Assembly: GCA_034769895.1 (NCBI GenBank)
Contig: CM068372.1
Coordinates: 370,345,258-370,409,257, forward strand
DNA length: 64,000 bases
Direction: 5' to 3'
From: Magicicada septendecula
Taxonomy: Eukaryota > Arthropoda > Insecta > Hemiptera > Cicadidae
The notes beneath the pieces are model-generated. The model did no database searches. It saw only the letters and a list, made by a program, of their open reading frames with translations, and was not told where the DNA came from. The position numbers and the translations under genes are program-made. This document shows, one piece after another, positions 1 through 10,303 of this stretch (positions within the stretch are counted from its first letter, which is position 1; each line of letters starts with the position of its first letter).

Positions 1-699
1 AGCCCGTTGAAAATGAGTACCTGGGATAACATCCTGGGGATAATAATAGGCGGCTGAAGCCGTAGTGCTGGCCACACTGCCTTCCTTGTATGCCGTACGG
101 CTCACATAAGGCAGCCTACCCTGCCTACTCTTAAACTACTTCGGTGGTACACATGGGAGCCATTATTATTTTTATTAATTTGATAATGGAAAGTCGTTTT
201 CAAAGCTAAAAATGAAGAAATGATTTTAAATCAAGTATGAACAAGAAAGGCTACCAACTCTAGCCATCATAAGTACTGAAAACGATAATGGCATAATTTT
301 ATATGATACTGTAAAAGAATATGCGACAAGAAAATCAAGATAAAGTGGTTTTTGTTGATGAAAATTAGCAAAGCCTATTTATCAGTATTGCAATCGTAAA
401 TTTGTGTTATCAGATTGTGTGATTAATAAGAAATAAAAGGTTTGTTTATGTTTAGAATGGTTCTCCATTAATCTTCATTCAATTCGAATCCCACCCACCC
501 GCATCAATCCACAAACCAAAGGGGTGGCACATTAGACTCTGCACCCAGAGGCAGGTAAGTCCGAAACGCCATTGGTCCTACGGTTCTTTTAACAACAGAT
601 ACGTTAAACGTAGCTTTTCGTATCAGTAGTGGCCCAGTATTTTCGAATAGCCCGTTCAATTGTTGAATTCTCAGCGTTAAAACCCCATCTGAAGCCACA
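1..699. other. No gene recognised; repeat-like left end
   Basis: Positions 1-165 are richer in GC than the rest and look like the tail of a dispersed repeat, but I cannot assign a family. The remainder is AT-rich. A 64-codon open frame on the minus strand (504-698) has no recognisable domain and no flanking splice signals of note, so I do not call it a gene. Exon 3 of the ACSL gene was looked for here and not found. Confidence 0.4.
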
Positions 700-1085
700 T
701 CTTCTTATTCTTCTTGTTCTTCTTATTCTACATTACCAGGGATTAGGCAACTTTGCCAGCACGTCTTCGTTCTATAGGCTTATATGCTAACGCAACTGTT
801 GGAATTCGCCCCCCAAGAGCATTCTCTATACGTGCTGTGCTCCCTCCTATGCCTCCGATGATACGTGGCTGTATCATCCATAATGTTCCAGACTCCCAGG
901 TCTTCTCGATTCCTCAGTCTATCCTATAGACTACAATCCTTTTACTTTGTTCAAAAAACATAGATACATCTTCCTTGGTTCCCTTTTTCAGTTACCCAAT
1001 TTCACGTCCATACAGAAGAGTAGGTTTAGTCGCGGTCTTACAAAGTTTCAGATTTGTGTCCTTCCTAATCATGTGCTTTAGTATT
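700..1085 (-). pseudogene. 3' tail of a non-LTR retrotransposon (LINE) reverse transcriptase ORF, decayed
   Basis: Read on the minus strand, about 1060-1000 encodes a LLYGREI-like patch that matches the 'TYGSE.W' region after the reverse-transcriptase thumb in insect LINEs. Further on comes a basic stretch of the 'KP..RRRAGK' type, seen near 760, which is the usual C-terminal end of these proteins. Stops and frame changes interrupt it. The copy ends in a GAA-rich run (702-738 on the plus strand as TTC), the same kind of tail seen on other LINE copies in this window. Clade is not determinable by eye. It is a dead, 5'-truncated copy. Confidence 0.55.
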
Positions 1086-1089
1086 CTGT

Positions 1090-2320
1090 GGACAGTTTAG
1101 CATAACAAACGACATTTCTTTCATATCATAAACTATAGTAGGCTCCCTGAGCTACAGAACTCGCACACTGTTTGGGACGAAGTACATTTATTATTACATA
1201 AATTTCTAAATTATATAATTTAATATTTTACGTCCAAAAATTCTGACGTAATCTTTTCAGAAATAAGCACTATATTCAAATTGTGGTGTAAATTTACATT
1301 TGATTTGATACCCCAAATGAATTTTGGCGATTTTATAAAAATTTTCACCCAATTTTTATAATTTCACCCAATATCTCTTTAATTTGATACTCTCTTTTTT
1401 GCGATTTTTTTCACAAGAATGGAAACGCACGTCGCGTTTTACAAAAATCGGTTGATGCGCTTAAAAGTTATCGTGAGACATACTCCAACAGATAGACAGA
1501 CAGACAGACAGACAAATGCCAAAGGGTCGAGTTGAAGGTTCCCTAGTTTAAGGTTAATAATATCTTTGCTAAGATAATTAAAATGATTGACCTCTGGTAA
1601 CATTCTGTTAGCGATGACTGGCTTATAAATCGGGCAGGTTCGGCATCTTTACAGGCCATTACTTTTGTTTCGTTTTCTAAGTCGATATTGAGTCATATTG
1701 TAATCAGTGGATAACGTAGGGCCTATGTACCTCACACACTCCCTTAGCTATAGTTTATTCTCATCACGTTGAATCCAAAATTGATCGACTGCAAACATCA
1801 AAGTATTTACCGACATAATGTGTGACAGCCTAATTCCGAGATGTGCCAAAACCTTACATCTTCGCGAAAGATCATCAATATGTATATTAAATACAGCAAG
1901 TGAGACACTGTATTCTTGTGTTAGCCCCTAGTTTACAGAAATCGGCTTCGATAAATTGGACCAAGTCCTACTCACAACTTTTCTAACCTTATAAGAACAT
2001 TTCAACATCCTTATAAAAACAATATCTGTACGAGATGCCGTGCAAACCCCTTGCTTCTAACATCCTCCACAGAAAGTATGAACGGATTTGAAATGATATA
2101 AAATTCAAAATGCAGAAACTGTAATGGAGTATTAATGGGGAATATATTTAGTACTTTATATGTTATTGTTAAGAGTTAATTTTGGCTCAGTGGCAGAAAA
2201 TAAAATACTACAAAGCTAAAAGGACTGAATTACATCGTTTATATACTTCGAGGTTAAGTGAATGAAACACAATTAATATGTAGCAGAAGCCAACGGATAA
2301 AATAGAACAATAGTTAACAA
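1090..2320. other. AT-rich stretch without recognisable gene
   Basis: No coding similarity seen. Positions 1290-1530 resemble a common arthropod dispersed repeat: a block mentioning 'caaat..tttgat' runs and ending in a short CAGA microsatellite at 1494-1516. A similar AT-rich block recurs at 33000-33240. Confidence 0.4.
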
Positions 2321-2329
2321 ACTCCTATG

Positions 2330-2855
2330 CAAAAACCAAAAACAAACAACAGACAAACACAGAAAACAACAAATTCATAACATTCACATACCTCAATACC
2401 ACACTGAAAAAAACAGCCCACAAAAATCTGAAAAAAGCATTGCATTCAGAACAAAAAAACAGTACACACACACTGTCAATAAACACATAAAAACAGCTAA
2501 TTACATTTTATTTGCTTGCCATTTACAAACTAAACTGCTCAGATGTAACAAATTCTACATAGGCCAGACAGGACGCAGCTTCAAACAGAGATACATCAAA
2601 CACATAAATGCATTACACTCCATCTAATTGAGGCAGAACACACACACACAAACATTAACAACAAAATGGAACTCTACATGTACATACAAAACTAAACACT
2701 CGTACAACTGGTAATAGGCTAAATAAACACACGAAAACGCATGGAAACAGTATCTTAAACAAACAGGCATAACTTCAATTTCAATCACGCATACTATTTG
2801 AACTCACACACACACAAAACGAAGATCTTTCAAACGACTAAGCCAACTCTAAAAA
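2330..2855 (+). pseudogene. Penelope-like retroelement: linker and GIY-YIG endonuclease remnant
   Basis: The frame through 2520-2620 reads IYKLNC..., then after a one-base frame slip FYIGQTGRSFKQRYIKHI. This is the GIY-YIG nuclease signature that ends Penelope-like element (PLE) polyproteins: the conserved 'IYKL.C..C...YIGQTGRSF..R..EH'. The upstream 2370-2520 fits the linker that joins reverse transcriptase and endonuclease. In intact elements this domain nicks target DNA for target-primed reverse transcription. Stops follow the signature and the reverse transcriptase core is absent, so this is a dead fragment. The A-rich, CA-rich base composition (AAC/ACA codons) is shared with the second PLE fragment at 19285-19570. 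Confidence 0.75.
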
Positions 2856-2859
2856 CAGA

Positions 2860-4345
2860 ACGGAACAGTACCTAGCTGCAGCCTTTAACGAAGTTCGTAA
2901 TGAGCAAAAGCTAGCTCAGGCAATAAGGAAAAAAAATTTTTGCAAAATATTTATCTAAAATGCTTGTTTTCAGCGCCGGAATAATTTTTATTAGATTGTA
3001 GTCAAAGAAATACTACTTCGGACTGCCAACGGTTTGTGGTGGTATTATTACTAGATCCGTCTCTTCAGAAAACTTGAAACATTTCCGACGATTCAGCGTT
3101 AACTTCTGTTTCATAGGTGATATGTGAATTAACACTATTGTGTAAGGCTTCACGTTTGTTGTAGGGCTTCTGGAGTCCAGACGTATAATCCTATCTTTAT
3201 CTGTAACTGACTTTGCGCCTGCCACCACTACTGCGGCAGCGGAAATCGGTTCTGTAGAAACAATCGATTATCCGTCAATACAGCACTGATTCAAGTAGCA
3301 ACAGCGCTCAAACCCCAGAGGAGACTAACGTGTAATTATAAAACATTTGTCCCCAATTTTGTATTTACACTTGGTAAATACCAAATCCGAATCACTTGAC
3401 AAAAATTGCTCGCTACTAAGGAAATGGTACGCCAGGTGAAACGCTTTCCTTCATACGTTTAAACCAACTTAACATTATCAATAGAATCCACCTCTAAGAC
3501 TAAAAGATACGGTACGCCGAATGACATTCAGTCTATTTTTCGACCATTTAGTCTAGAATTTGGCCTTGGGGACGGTCCCATCATGTCGGCTTCATACAAA
3601 AGAAAAAACAAGTAAGACTAATCAATATTACAATCTTAAAGTGGCTGAAAAAACGTGTGATAACATCCTGAAATCAATACCATTAAAGTAAACGCTAATA
3701 ACACAATAAAAATACGCGTTATTAAAACATTGTTTAGAAGATATTTATTGACATTTTACATTTAAAAATGATAACTACAGTTTTAATGAAAAAAGAAGAT
3801 AAAATAAGAAAATTTTATACACCAAAAAAGATACACTTTTTGAAAATGTTTTAAATTTTAATATCTGTTTTCCTTGGTTTTTTGGTCATTTTATTAAGAA
3901 TTTCTTTCGGTGTCACTGAATTGACTTTCCAATATTTCGTATTTCAAACGTATACGAAAATGCTGTGTGATAAACCTGTTTGTATATTTAAAGAAAGAAT
4001 TATTACTAGATTAGAGTACACAGCACAAAAAATAATAAAACAGCCTAAAAATTATGACAACCGTTGCATTAATTTCGGTACAGTCTTCGTACGTTTAAAA
4101 TTAATTTCGCGTTATAACATCGACAGTCCTAAATACAGTTCTCACCATAAGTTTCAACATAAAAGTTACATAAAACCAAAAAATTCAAAAAGTCTTAAAT
4201 AGTTAAATCCGGTGCAGATTCAGCACGTTGCAAGGCCTATACGATTACATAAAAATCATGCACTATACAAATAGCTTTGGTATTCATTGTAGAGATGCAG
4301 AACTTCACATGCATCCGAAATTTAAATCTCTCGGGATATGAGGTG
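2860..4345. other. Intronic AT-rich DNA, nothing recognised
   Basis: Two open frames here (3013-3228 minus, 3882-4202 plus) have no domain, no convincing codon bias and no matching splice context, so they are treated as chance frames. This stretch would be intron 2 of the ACSL gene if the exon at 4352-4506 is real. Confidence 0.5.
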
Positions 4346-4351
4346 ACTTAC

Positions 4352-4506
4352 CGGTAGGATGATGCTCTGCCTGTCCAGTGGGACGAGAGGTTTGCAAGGC
4401 GTCGGCCTGTTGGCCAGGTAATACGCTGAACCGGCCGCGACGCAGGTGAGCGCCAGTGCCCCCGCGGGACCACCGACGTACTGAAGGTATTGGTCCATTT
4501 CCTCCA
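4352..4506 (-). CDS. ACSL: Coding exon 2 of a long-chain acyl-CoA synthetase (ACSL): membrane-anchor exon
   Basis: Long-chain fatty acyl-CoA synthetases activate fatty acids with ATP and CoA on ER, mitochondrial or peroxisomal membranes. On the minus strand a pyrimidine tract and CAG (ending at 4507) precede the exon, and a GTAAGT donor follows it (4346-4351). The exon is 155 nt: two bases finishing a codon, then 51 codons. It encodes an acidic start (EEMDQYLQYV), a Gly/Ala-rich hydrophobic segment (GGPAGALALTCVAAGSAYYL) and the linker ANRPTPCKPLVPLDRQS. That linker matches the 'RPxPxKPxxxLxxQS' segment right after the N-terminal anchor of ACSL1/5/6-type enzymes. The exon is about 60% GC in AT-rich surroundings, as expected for a conserved exon. 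The catalytic AMP-binding domain is not in the window. It ends in phase 0. The subtype is inferred from the linker only. Confidence 0.8.
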
Positions 4507-5290
4507 CTGAAACAACAGAAAGTCGAGCCTTAATATACAGTACAGTACAACAGTATATTACAATAACAACGCAGTGCCTTAAATGTTTAGAAAATAAGTT
4601 AATAAGTGACACTTTGTAAAATTCTTATAACGGACAGTCTTATTATTTTGGTCGGAACATCTTGTAAAAACTTTGTTTGAACGGTTTCCTTGTCAGTCTT
4701 CAAGTAATCCATTTTATGGTGAGCTATAGGCTATAGTCTCAGTAACAAGTAACAAAACTAATTTTTTCAATCAATATGACATTCGTTTGATCAAATGTCA
4801 TAACTTAAGCTTTCAAGAAAAAATTAAATATTGCATTGCATTGGATTGCAATGTGTGTGCGGGGTCTCTTTGGCAGGATTTCAGCATCTGGGACGTGCCC
4901 ATGGGCTGGCAGAAGATAAACTTAGTACTGGTTCAGTCGACAAGTATCTATTACTGGAAGGGAAACCTCCAACACGGTAATCCGCTAGACGGGGTGGGGA
5001 GAAAGAAAACTTGTTTTTGTGGCACGCTCGCTGGAACCTATTCAGGGAACAGGTGTTGCCTGTCAGCAAGCAGACGCGTAAGGTGACCAAGGTAACAGTG
5101 ACAAGCTGCTGACCCAGCGTAACCAGTGAGGATGGAAAGAAGGAGAGTTTTCAGAGATATACTCTGGGGCTGTGGACAGAAGTTACTGCGAGGATGGCTG
5201 TATGGCGGGTCATCACGAAGCGCCCGAGGGTGTTTGACCCGAATCGGCGGTGTGGAGGTTCCGAGGTACTGATGGTTCGCAGGTAAGGGA
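4507..5290. other. Start of large intron; GC-rich segment 4840-5284 of unknown nature
   Basis: 4840-5284 is distinctly GC-richer than its surroundings and ends on the plus strand in CGCAG followed by GTAAGG, a donor-like word. Parts of it (about 4885-5000) share phrases with 41240-41340, for example GGGACGTGCCYATGG and the following AGTRCTGG, so it is more likely a copy of a dispersed repeat than an exon. The open frames here have no recognised domain. Confidence 0.35.
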
Positions 5291-5448
5291 AGGAAATTAA
5301 GTATATGCTAAATAATACTCAAGGAAACTTTACTTCATATCAGTACAAGTATGAAAATAATTAATTTACGAATATACTTTTTAATTTTTATTAATAATAA
5401 ATTATATTTTATATTTTATAAACGAGAATATATTTTTTATTTTATTTA

Positions 5449-5490
5449 CAGTGTTTCGGCAGTTTTTATATTACCGCCATCTTCAGAAAT
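5449..5490 (-). ncRNA. Hammerhead-ribozyme-like motif (degenerate)
   Basis: On the minus strand CTGAAGA (5480-5486) is followed by one T, a stem GGCGGT...ACTGCC with an A-rich loop, and GAAAC (5453-5457). This has the order core - stem II - core of a hammerhead. The expected NUH cleavage triplet is not present in the right place (GAAACAC), so I regard it as a decayed member of the set seen elsewhere in the window. Confidence 0.3.
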
Positions 5491-5499
5491 ATAATGTAT

Positions 5500-6850
5500 G
5501 AAATATTTAATTTTGTTTAATTTAATTTAAATTTTTTGTTTGTAAATAGCTGGAACTTATGATATAAAAAGAGTTTAGTACAAAGATTACAATTTACAAA
5601 ACTCTCGTAGAACGTATCAGAGTAAACGTAGTCACGAGTCAGAATGCTGCCAAGAGGAAGAAACAAGATTCAAAAGGTAAAATGGATTTGCTGAGGCGAT
5701 ACAACCGTACCTAAAGCGTGTACCCTACTGGACCAGGAAATACAGCACAAGTGCATGGACATGTGTGCTTATGTGTAAACAGCAAGTCACACAGTACGAA
5801 TATGCAATGAAATGGAAAAACAAAGAAAGACCGGAAAGAATCTAATTTTCACCTGACTTAATTGTAAAACTTTGATGTCGAATTCATATTGGGCATGAAA
5901 CGTAGCAGTAAACTGGACGAATGCATCACAGCTTGTGTATTCGTGGAACGCGACAACGGTAACTGAATTTATTGAACTGCAAGAAGTGTAAAAACGCTGC
6001 TCGTTCTAACACTTAACAGCAGGGTGAGAGCAGCAGCGTCCATTTCTCATTGCCAAAATCGCAGTTTCCCCAAAATTTCTGAATATACCTCCCAAGTTTC
6101 ACCTTCAACAGCCTATGCCTCAAACTTAACTATAACAAACTTCTGTAAACCACCAAAAAACTTAAAATATCTATTTTGATTTATTGAAAAACTACATTAT
6201 ATTTTTAATCAAAATCACAAACTTTAATTATTACTGTGTGTTACAATTTGTTGATTATGTATGTATTAAAAAAAGATTCGTGAAATTTGAAAATGAACGT
6301 TTTAAACCCCTAGACCATTTAAATATAAATGTTATGTTTTCTTTTAGAATATTTAACATTATATAATACAAATATTTTTACTTTTTAATATTCCATAAAA
6401 CTGCTTTTAATTAGGCTTAAGGGGATTAAGAAAAAGTAATCAAAATACAAATTTATTTTATTTATATGTTACGCTGATGAAGTAAATAGTACGACATCGT
6501 TGAGTGAGTACGTGATTCTGGGCGCGAGACTGTTCCAGACGTTTGGAGACCATTCTGCGCGGAAGAGTTGCATACCGTTCTGCATTCTTATAGATTGTCT
6601 GCGCCCATTCCAGATGTTTACTCGACTACTCTACCAGCATCCAGACCCGCTAGTTCGCTACACTCCAACGTATAAACATTTGATTTCGGAGCTGCACAGT
6701 TTCAGTTACAACTAGCGACTTATTCAGTGCGGGTCAAGTGATTGTTGCGCGTTAGTGGAAAAATCATCCAATCGTCAAAAATCATGTAACTGATCTAGTT
6801 ACACCAGTCGGAGCTAAGTACAGAGTCCTCAACGATAACGCGTCGGTCAA
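5500..6850. other. No gene recognised
   Basis: AT-rich, with short chance open frames (6184-6366, 6500-6715) lacking any recognised domain. Positions 6500-6850 are more balanced in composition but give no similarity I can name. Confidence 0.45.
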
Positions 6851-6857
6851 CTGTTAT

Positions 6858-6900
6858 TTACGACCTGACGATGAAGATTTGTCTTCGAAACGTGTCATTA
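6858..6900 (+). ncRNA. Hammerhead-ribozyme-like motif (degenerate)
   Basis: CTGACGA (6865-6871), one T, a perfect hairpin GAAGA-TTTG-TCTTC, then GAAACG (6887-6892). The core and stem II are in place. The base after the GU would be G rather than A, C or U, which is not a permitted cleavage site, so activity is doubtful. Confidence 0.25.
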
Positions 6901-6999
6901 TAAACGATTTCAAACGAAATCACAAGACGAAGAGTAACAGGTGATTGCTAGTATTAATATAGTTGTATTACGTGCCTAAGAGTTTTACGGCCGGCGCCA

Positions 7000-7245
7000 A
7001 CTGTGTTGGAAACAAACTGAATAATCTCCGGGCTTTTGCGCCTGTTGTTACTGACAGACGCTTCGGCCTCTCCTCTCCTGTGTGCAAAACGATTCGCTAA
7101 CTGACACGGTCTTCAGCAATCAGAGAATCGTTTTGCACACTGAAGATGGCCTCCAGAGGAGAGGCCGAAACGTCTGTCAGTAACAACAGGAGTGGGCCAC
7201 GGCCCAAGAGCCCGGAGATTATTAGTTTGTTTCCAATACAGTTGT
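7000..7245. repeat. Imperfect inverted repeat (~95-bp arms) of one hammerhead-bearing sequence
   Basis: The left arm (about 7002-7098), reverse-complemented, matches the right arm (about 7126-7245): both contain AATCGTTTTGCACAC, GAGAGGCCGAARCGTCTG, TCAGTAACAACAGG and AGCCCGGAGATTATT. The right arm keeps a hammerhead-like core (CTGAAGA). The left arm lacks about 14 bases at exactly that place. The arms could fold back on each other. A similar head-to-head pair exists at 59469-59578. Confidence 0.75.
7136..7180 (+). ncRNA. Hammerhead-ribozyme-like motif
   Basis: CTGAAGA at 7140-7146, one unpaired T, a perfect six-pair stem II (GGCCTC / GAGGCC, loop 7154-7160), then GAAACGTC (7167-7174). ACGU is self-complementary, as in hammerheads that work as dimers, and GUC is an allowed cleavage triplet. 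Stem I is only three pairs (ACA/UGU). The extra base between CUGAAGA and stem II departs from the canonical fold, so activity is not assured. Confidence 0.45.
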
Positions 7246-7624
7246 ATATTTAAACATATGAGTTGGAGATCAATTATAATGTAGAAAGATTTTTCTTTGT
7301 GCACTAGAAGTGGCAAATTTATTAACGATTGCTTCATGTTCAACTTGCCTAATGACGTCACTGTTACACGAATAATAAGCAAACTGGAGAGCCAGTCGTC
7401 TCCCATAGGACTGCCAGTCAGACGGGACAAAATACAATTTACCAGTTTTTAGCGAAAGGACAATGACAGCTATTTTTATTGCAGGATTCCTGTTAGTAAA
7501 CATTTAAAATCGAAATCGGCAAAACGGCCTACAAACTGTCTAGCGGAAATGTAAATTTTAATTTGGCTAAAAGTTGGATAAATACACTTTAAAGTTTTGT
7601 GACTCAATTTTACTTATTTCAGAC

Positions 7625-7695
7625 GTCTGTTGCATATAAAATTCCCCTCCAAAAATCTGATGGCGCAACTGGTGGGCACCCCTTGAACGAGAGGA

Positions 7696-7740
<45 letters not shown>

Positions 7741-7745
7741 TTACA
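7625..7745 (+). repeat. Dispersed repeat unit ending in (GA)n, copy 1
   Basis: Shares CTGTTGCATATAAAATTCCC, AAAAATCTGATGG and GAACGAGAGGAAG with 8893-9046. Both copies run straight into a GA microsatellite (here 7698-7736) and then into GGGCTT. The microsatellite is therefore part of the repeat rather than an independent expansion. Confidence 0.75.
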
Positions 7746-7764
7746 GGCAATGGCGTGGCGTGGG

Positions 7765-8356
7765 TACATAACACCTGTTGCCGGTTCTGATAGGCCTAAA
7801 ACTTAACCTAAAAATTAATTCGAATTTTTTCTTGTACCAAGTGTTCTTTTAGAGCATTTTCTATCATTCACTGAGAGAAGAAGAGGGTCCCGGTTCAACG
7901 GGACCTGACTCTCATTATACTTACACAGAATAAATCAGAACACAAATAATCGAATTCTAAATAATAAAGGCAACGGAGAAACACATGACCAAACGAACAA
8001 AACACAAATAGGTACGTAGAATCTGCTGCACGTCAGTTCCGAAAACGAACGTAGCTGCTAACTGAGCGTTTTGCCGGTTTATACAGCGGCAACAAATTGG
8101 GTGGACAAATGTGTCCCTCCTCCCCAGTTTGTACAGTGACAACTACTACGAGGTCAATGACCACACGCAGTAGAACATTGCCAGTGTCTGAGTCAGCAAC
8201 ACAAGACGGTGCAAGTGCACAGCAGTTCGAAAGCACTGCTACGCTTTTCAACTTTTCCCACTAATATTGTTCGGATTTCAAATTATTCAATAACTAAAGT
8301 ATTCTGTAATATAATTAATATTATTTTCTCTTATTTCCAGTACTGTTGCCGCCGGC
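7765..8356 (+). repeat. ~590-bp dispersed repeat; inverted partner at 30341-30941
   Basis: Starts TACATAACACCTGTTGCCGG and ends near CCAGTACTGTTGCCGCCGGC. The reverse complement of 30341-30941 follows it almost throughout, with scattered substitutions and small indels. Internal landmarks are a hairpin-forming GGTCCCGGTTCAACGGGACC near 7885 and the CACTGTACAAACTG region. No terminal inverted repeat or coding region was recognised, so the class is unknown (possibly a non-autonomous element). Confidence 0.7.
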
Positions 8357-8399
8357 GACTGGACGCCACGCTACTGCTTAGGGGGGAGAGAGATTGAGA

Positions 8400-8890
8400 T
8401 GTAGCCGTGAAAATGTCAACAGATTGAGTAAAACAGTAGCAGTTTAGTTCTCACACTTGTATCAATTATACTGTGTCCTTGGTCTTATTAGTATGACACC
8501 ATAACAATGACACACTTGTGTGACGTTGCGGTTTAATTATACGAAATATTCCGTTTGTTTTTTCGCGTGCAAACTGATAAACATAACGTGTCGGCATTTA
8601 TTAAGATTCCGAGATGTTGTCGTGAAAATTCAAGCACGCTTCTCGTTGACAGTAAACAAGCTGTGTGACATTTACTATCCAGGGAATGTCAGTCGAATCC
8701 CTCCGGGACGAGGAGGATATTATGTAAGACGCCGAGTTTGCTCGCTGACCATCAGTACACGCAGTCAACAAACAAGTACTGTTTTCTTTGTTTTCCGTCA
8801 TTGTACGAGATTAAAATTTTTTCTTTGGGATGGGTGAAAATGACACACATACACACACCATTTGTAAAATCTCTTTTTTAACGTTTTGAA
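8400..8890. other. No gene recognised
   Basis: Mixed-composition sequence with overlapping chance open frames on both strands (8520-8837 plus, 8601-8801 minus); neither has a recognised domain or splice context. Confidence 0.45.
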
Positions 8891-8892
8891 AA

Positions 8893-8971
8893 CTCTGTTG
8901 CATATAAAATTCCCCTCTAAAAATCTGATGGGGAAACTGGTGGGTATCACTGAACGAGAGGAAGAAGAAGG

Positions 8972-9041
<70 letters not shown>

Positions 9042-9046
9042 CTTGC
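8893..9046 (+). repeat. Dispersed repeat unit ending in (GA)n, copy 2
   Basis: Second copy of the unit at 7625-7745, with the GA run at 8975-9036. Only a few substitutions separate the unique parts, including TCC/TCT in AATTCCCCTCY and the GGCGCAACTGG / GGGGAAACTGG variant. Confidence 0.75.
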
Positions 9047-9220
9047 ACTTGTCTTGGGCTGGATTTTATTACCATCATCATAGTTCAAGTGCCTTCGTTA
9101 AAGTGGTAACAAATAGTAGGCCTATAATACTCGATTAAATCGAACTTAGACCAGTCAAGTTTTTCGTTGACCAACAAACCGACGTTTTCTTTGTGAGATA
9201 CAGTCATACAAAGTGATCTC

Positions 9221-9408
9221 GTGGTCGTCGTTGTCGTCGTCGGTCGTCGTCGTCGTCGTCGTCGTCGTCTTCTTCTTCTTCTTCTTCTTCTTCTTCTTCT
9301 TCTTCTTCTTCTTCTTCTTCTTCTTCTTCTTCGTCGTCGTCGTCGTCGTCGTCTTCTTCTTCTTCTTCTTCTTCTTCTTCTTCTTCTTCTTCTTCTTCTT
9401 CTTCTTCG
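9221..9408. repeat. Compound (GTC)n/(TTC)n microsatellite
   Basis: Alternating blocks of GTC and TTC triplets over about 190 bp. The long Arg/Lys/Leu/Phe open frames across it are artefacts of the repeat. The pure TTC blocks give a long polypyrimidine strand able to form triplex DNA. Confidence 0.95.
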
Positions 9409-9409
9409 T

Positions 9410-9835
9410 TTCCATTTCATAACGTACGCTGCACTGCCTGTTCCGAAAACTATCTTGGTCGTCGAACGCCTCACACATCACTGACCTCTGGACTTGCAAT
9501 TCGGGCCGACTCGGAGAAGACGGTCTTTCCTTCAGTCTTTCTAAACGGTCGCACCAGTTGAGTTTGTATTCTCTAAATTTTTTCCAAAATTTAAAATGTT
9601 CAATTCCTGTCTTACGTTTTCTTTATTTATTCTGTCTTTTAGCGTGCAACCTTTTACAGGACTGAGAATTTCATTTTTGCGGATACAACTTTTCTTCTAT
9701 CTTTCTTTGAAAGTAGCCACGTCTCAGCCACGCAGTTTAACTCCTACAACGCCACTGAATGTGTTGTTAAAGTTCAGTTTAGTTTTTGTCTAGTTTATAT
9801 TTTAAGCTTCTACCATTGTTCCAGAATATTATATC
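9410..9835. other. No gene recognised
   Basis: Unique-looking sequence without domain similarity on either strand. Confidence 0.45.
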
Positions 9836-9837
9836 AT

Positions 9838-10235
9838 ATAAGAATGTTTGAACGAAAAGTCTTGAGAAAAATCGTTGGACCTCTACACAGTGAAGGTGGC
9901 TATTGTAGGATTCGTATGAACTATAAACTGCACTAACTGATTCAGGGTGCCGACATAGTCCGGTTTATTAAGAGTAGGAGGCTTGAGTGGCCGGGGGCCA
10001 CGTAAGGCGAATAAATGACAGAAGAATGGCTAAGAGAACTGTAGATTGGAGACCGGTAAGAAAAAGAATGAGAGGCAGACCCAGAAAGAGATGCTTAGAG
10101 GGTGATTTGAGATGTGTGGACGTGAGGTGATGGAGACGGATGTGTAATGACAGGGCGGAATGGAAGAAAGTCATCGAGCAGGCTAAACCCCACGCTGGGT
10201 TGTAACGCCGGGAACAGGAAAAGGAAAGAAAGGAT
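9838..10235 (+). pseudogene. LINE reverse-transcriptase C-terminal tail, decayed
   Basis: The plus strand reads MFERKVLRKIVGPLHSEGGY near 9843, then GADIVRFIKSRRLEWPG, and later RKRMRGRPRKRCLEGDLR around 10060. This 'FERKILRKI.GP...', 'W.GH..RM', 'RGRPR.RW' order is the standard C-terminus of insect LINE ORF2 proteins. It is 5'-truncated and carries at least one stop. The copy ends with an A/G-rich tail (10210-10235). It is inactive. Confidence 0.65.
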
Positions 10236-10303
10236 CATTGTTCCACATATATGTTTAAATCTATTAAACTTAGCTTCAGCGTCATAACTTACTGACGGAA
10301 ATA

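Noticed and set aside
504..698. 64-codon minus-strand frame as ACSL exon 3
   Set aside because: The translation does not resemble the segment that follows the anchor in ACSL proteins and lacks matching splice sites.
9085..9499. Long Arg-, Lys-, Leu- or Phe-rich open frames on both strands
   Set aside because: They are produced by GTC/TTC triplet repeats and have no independent coding support.
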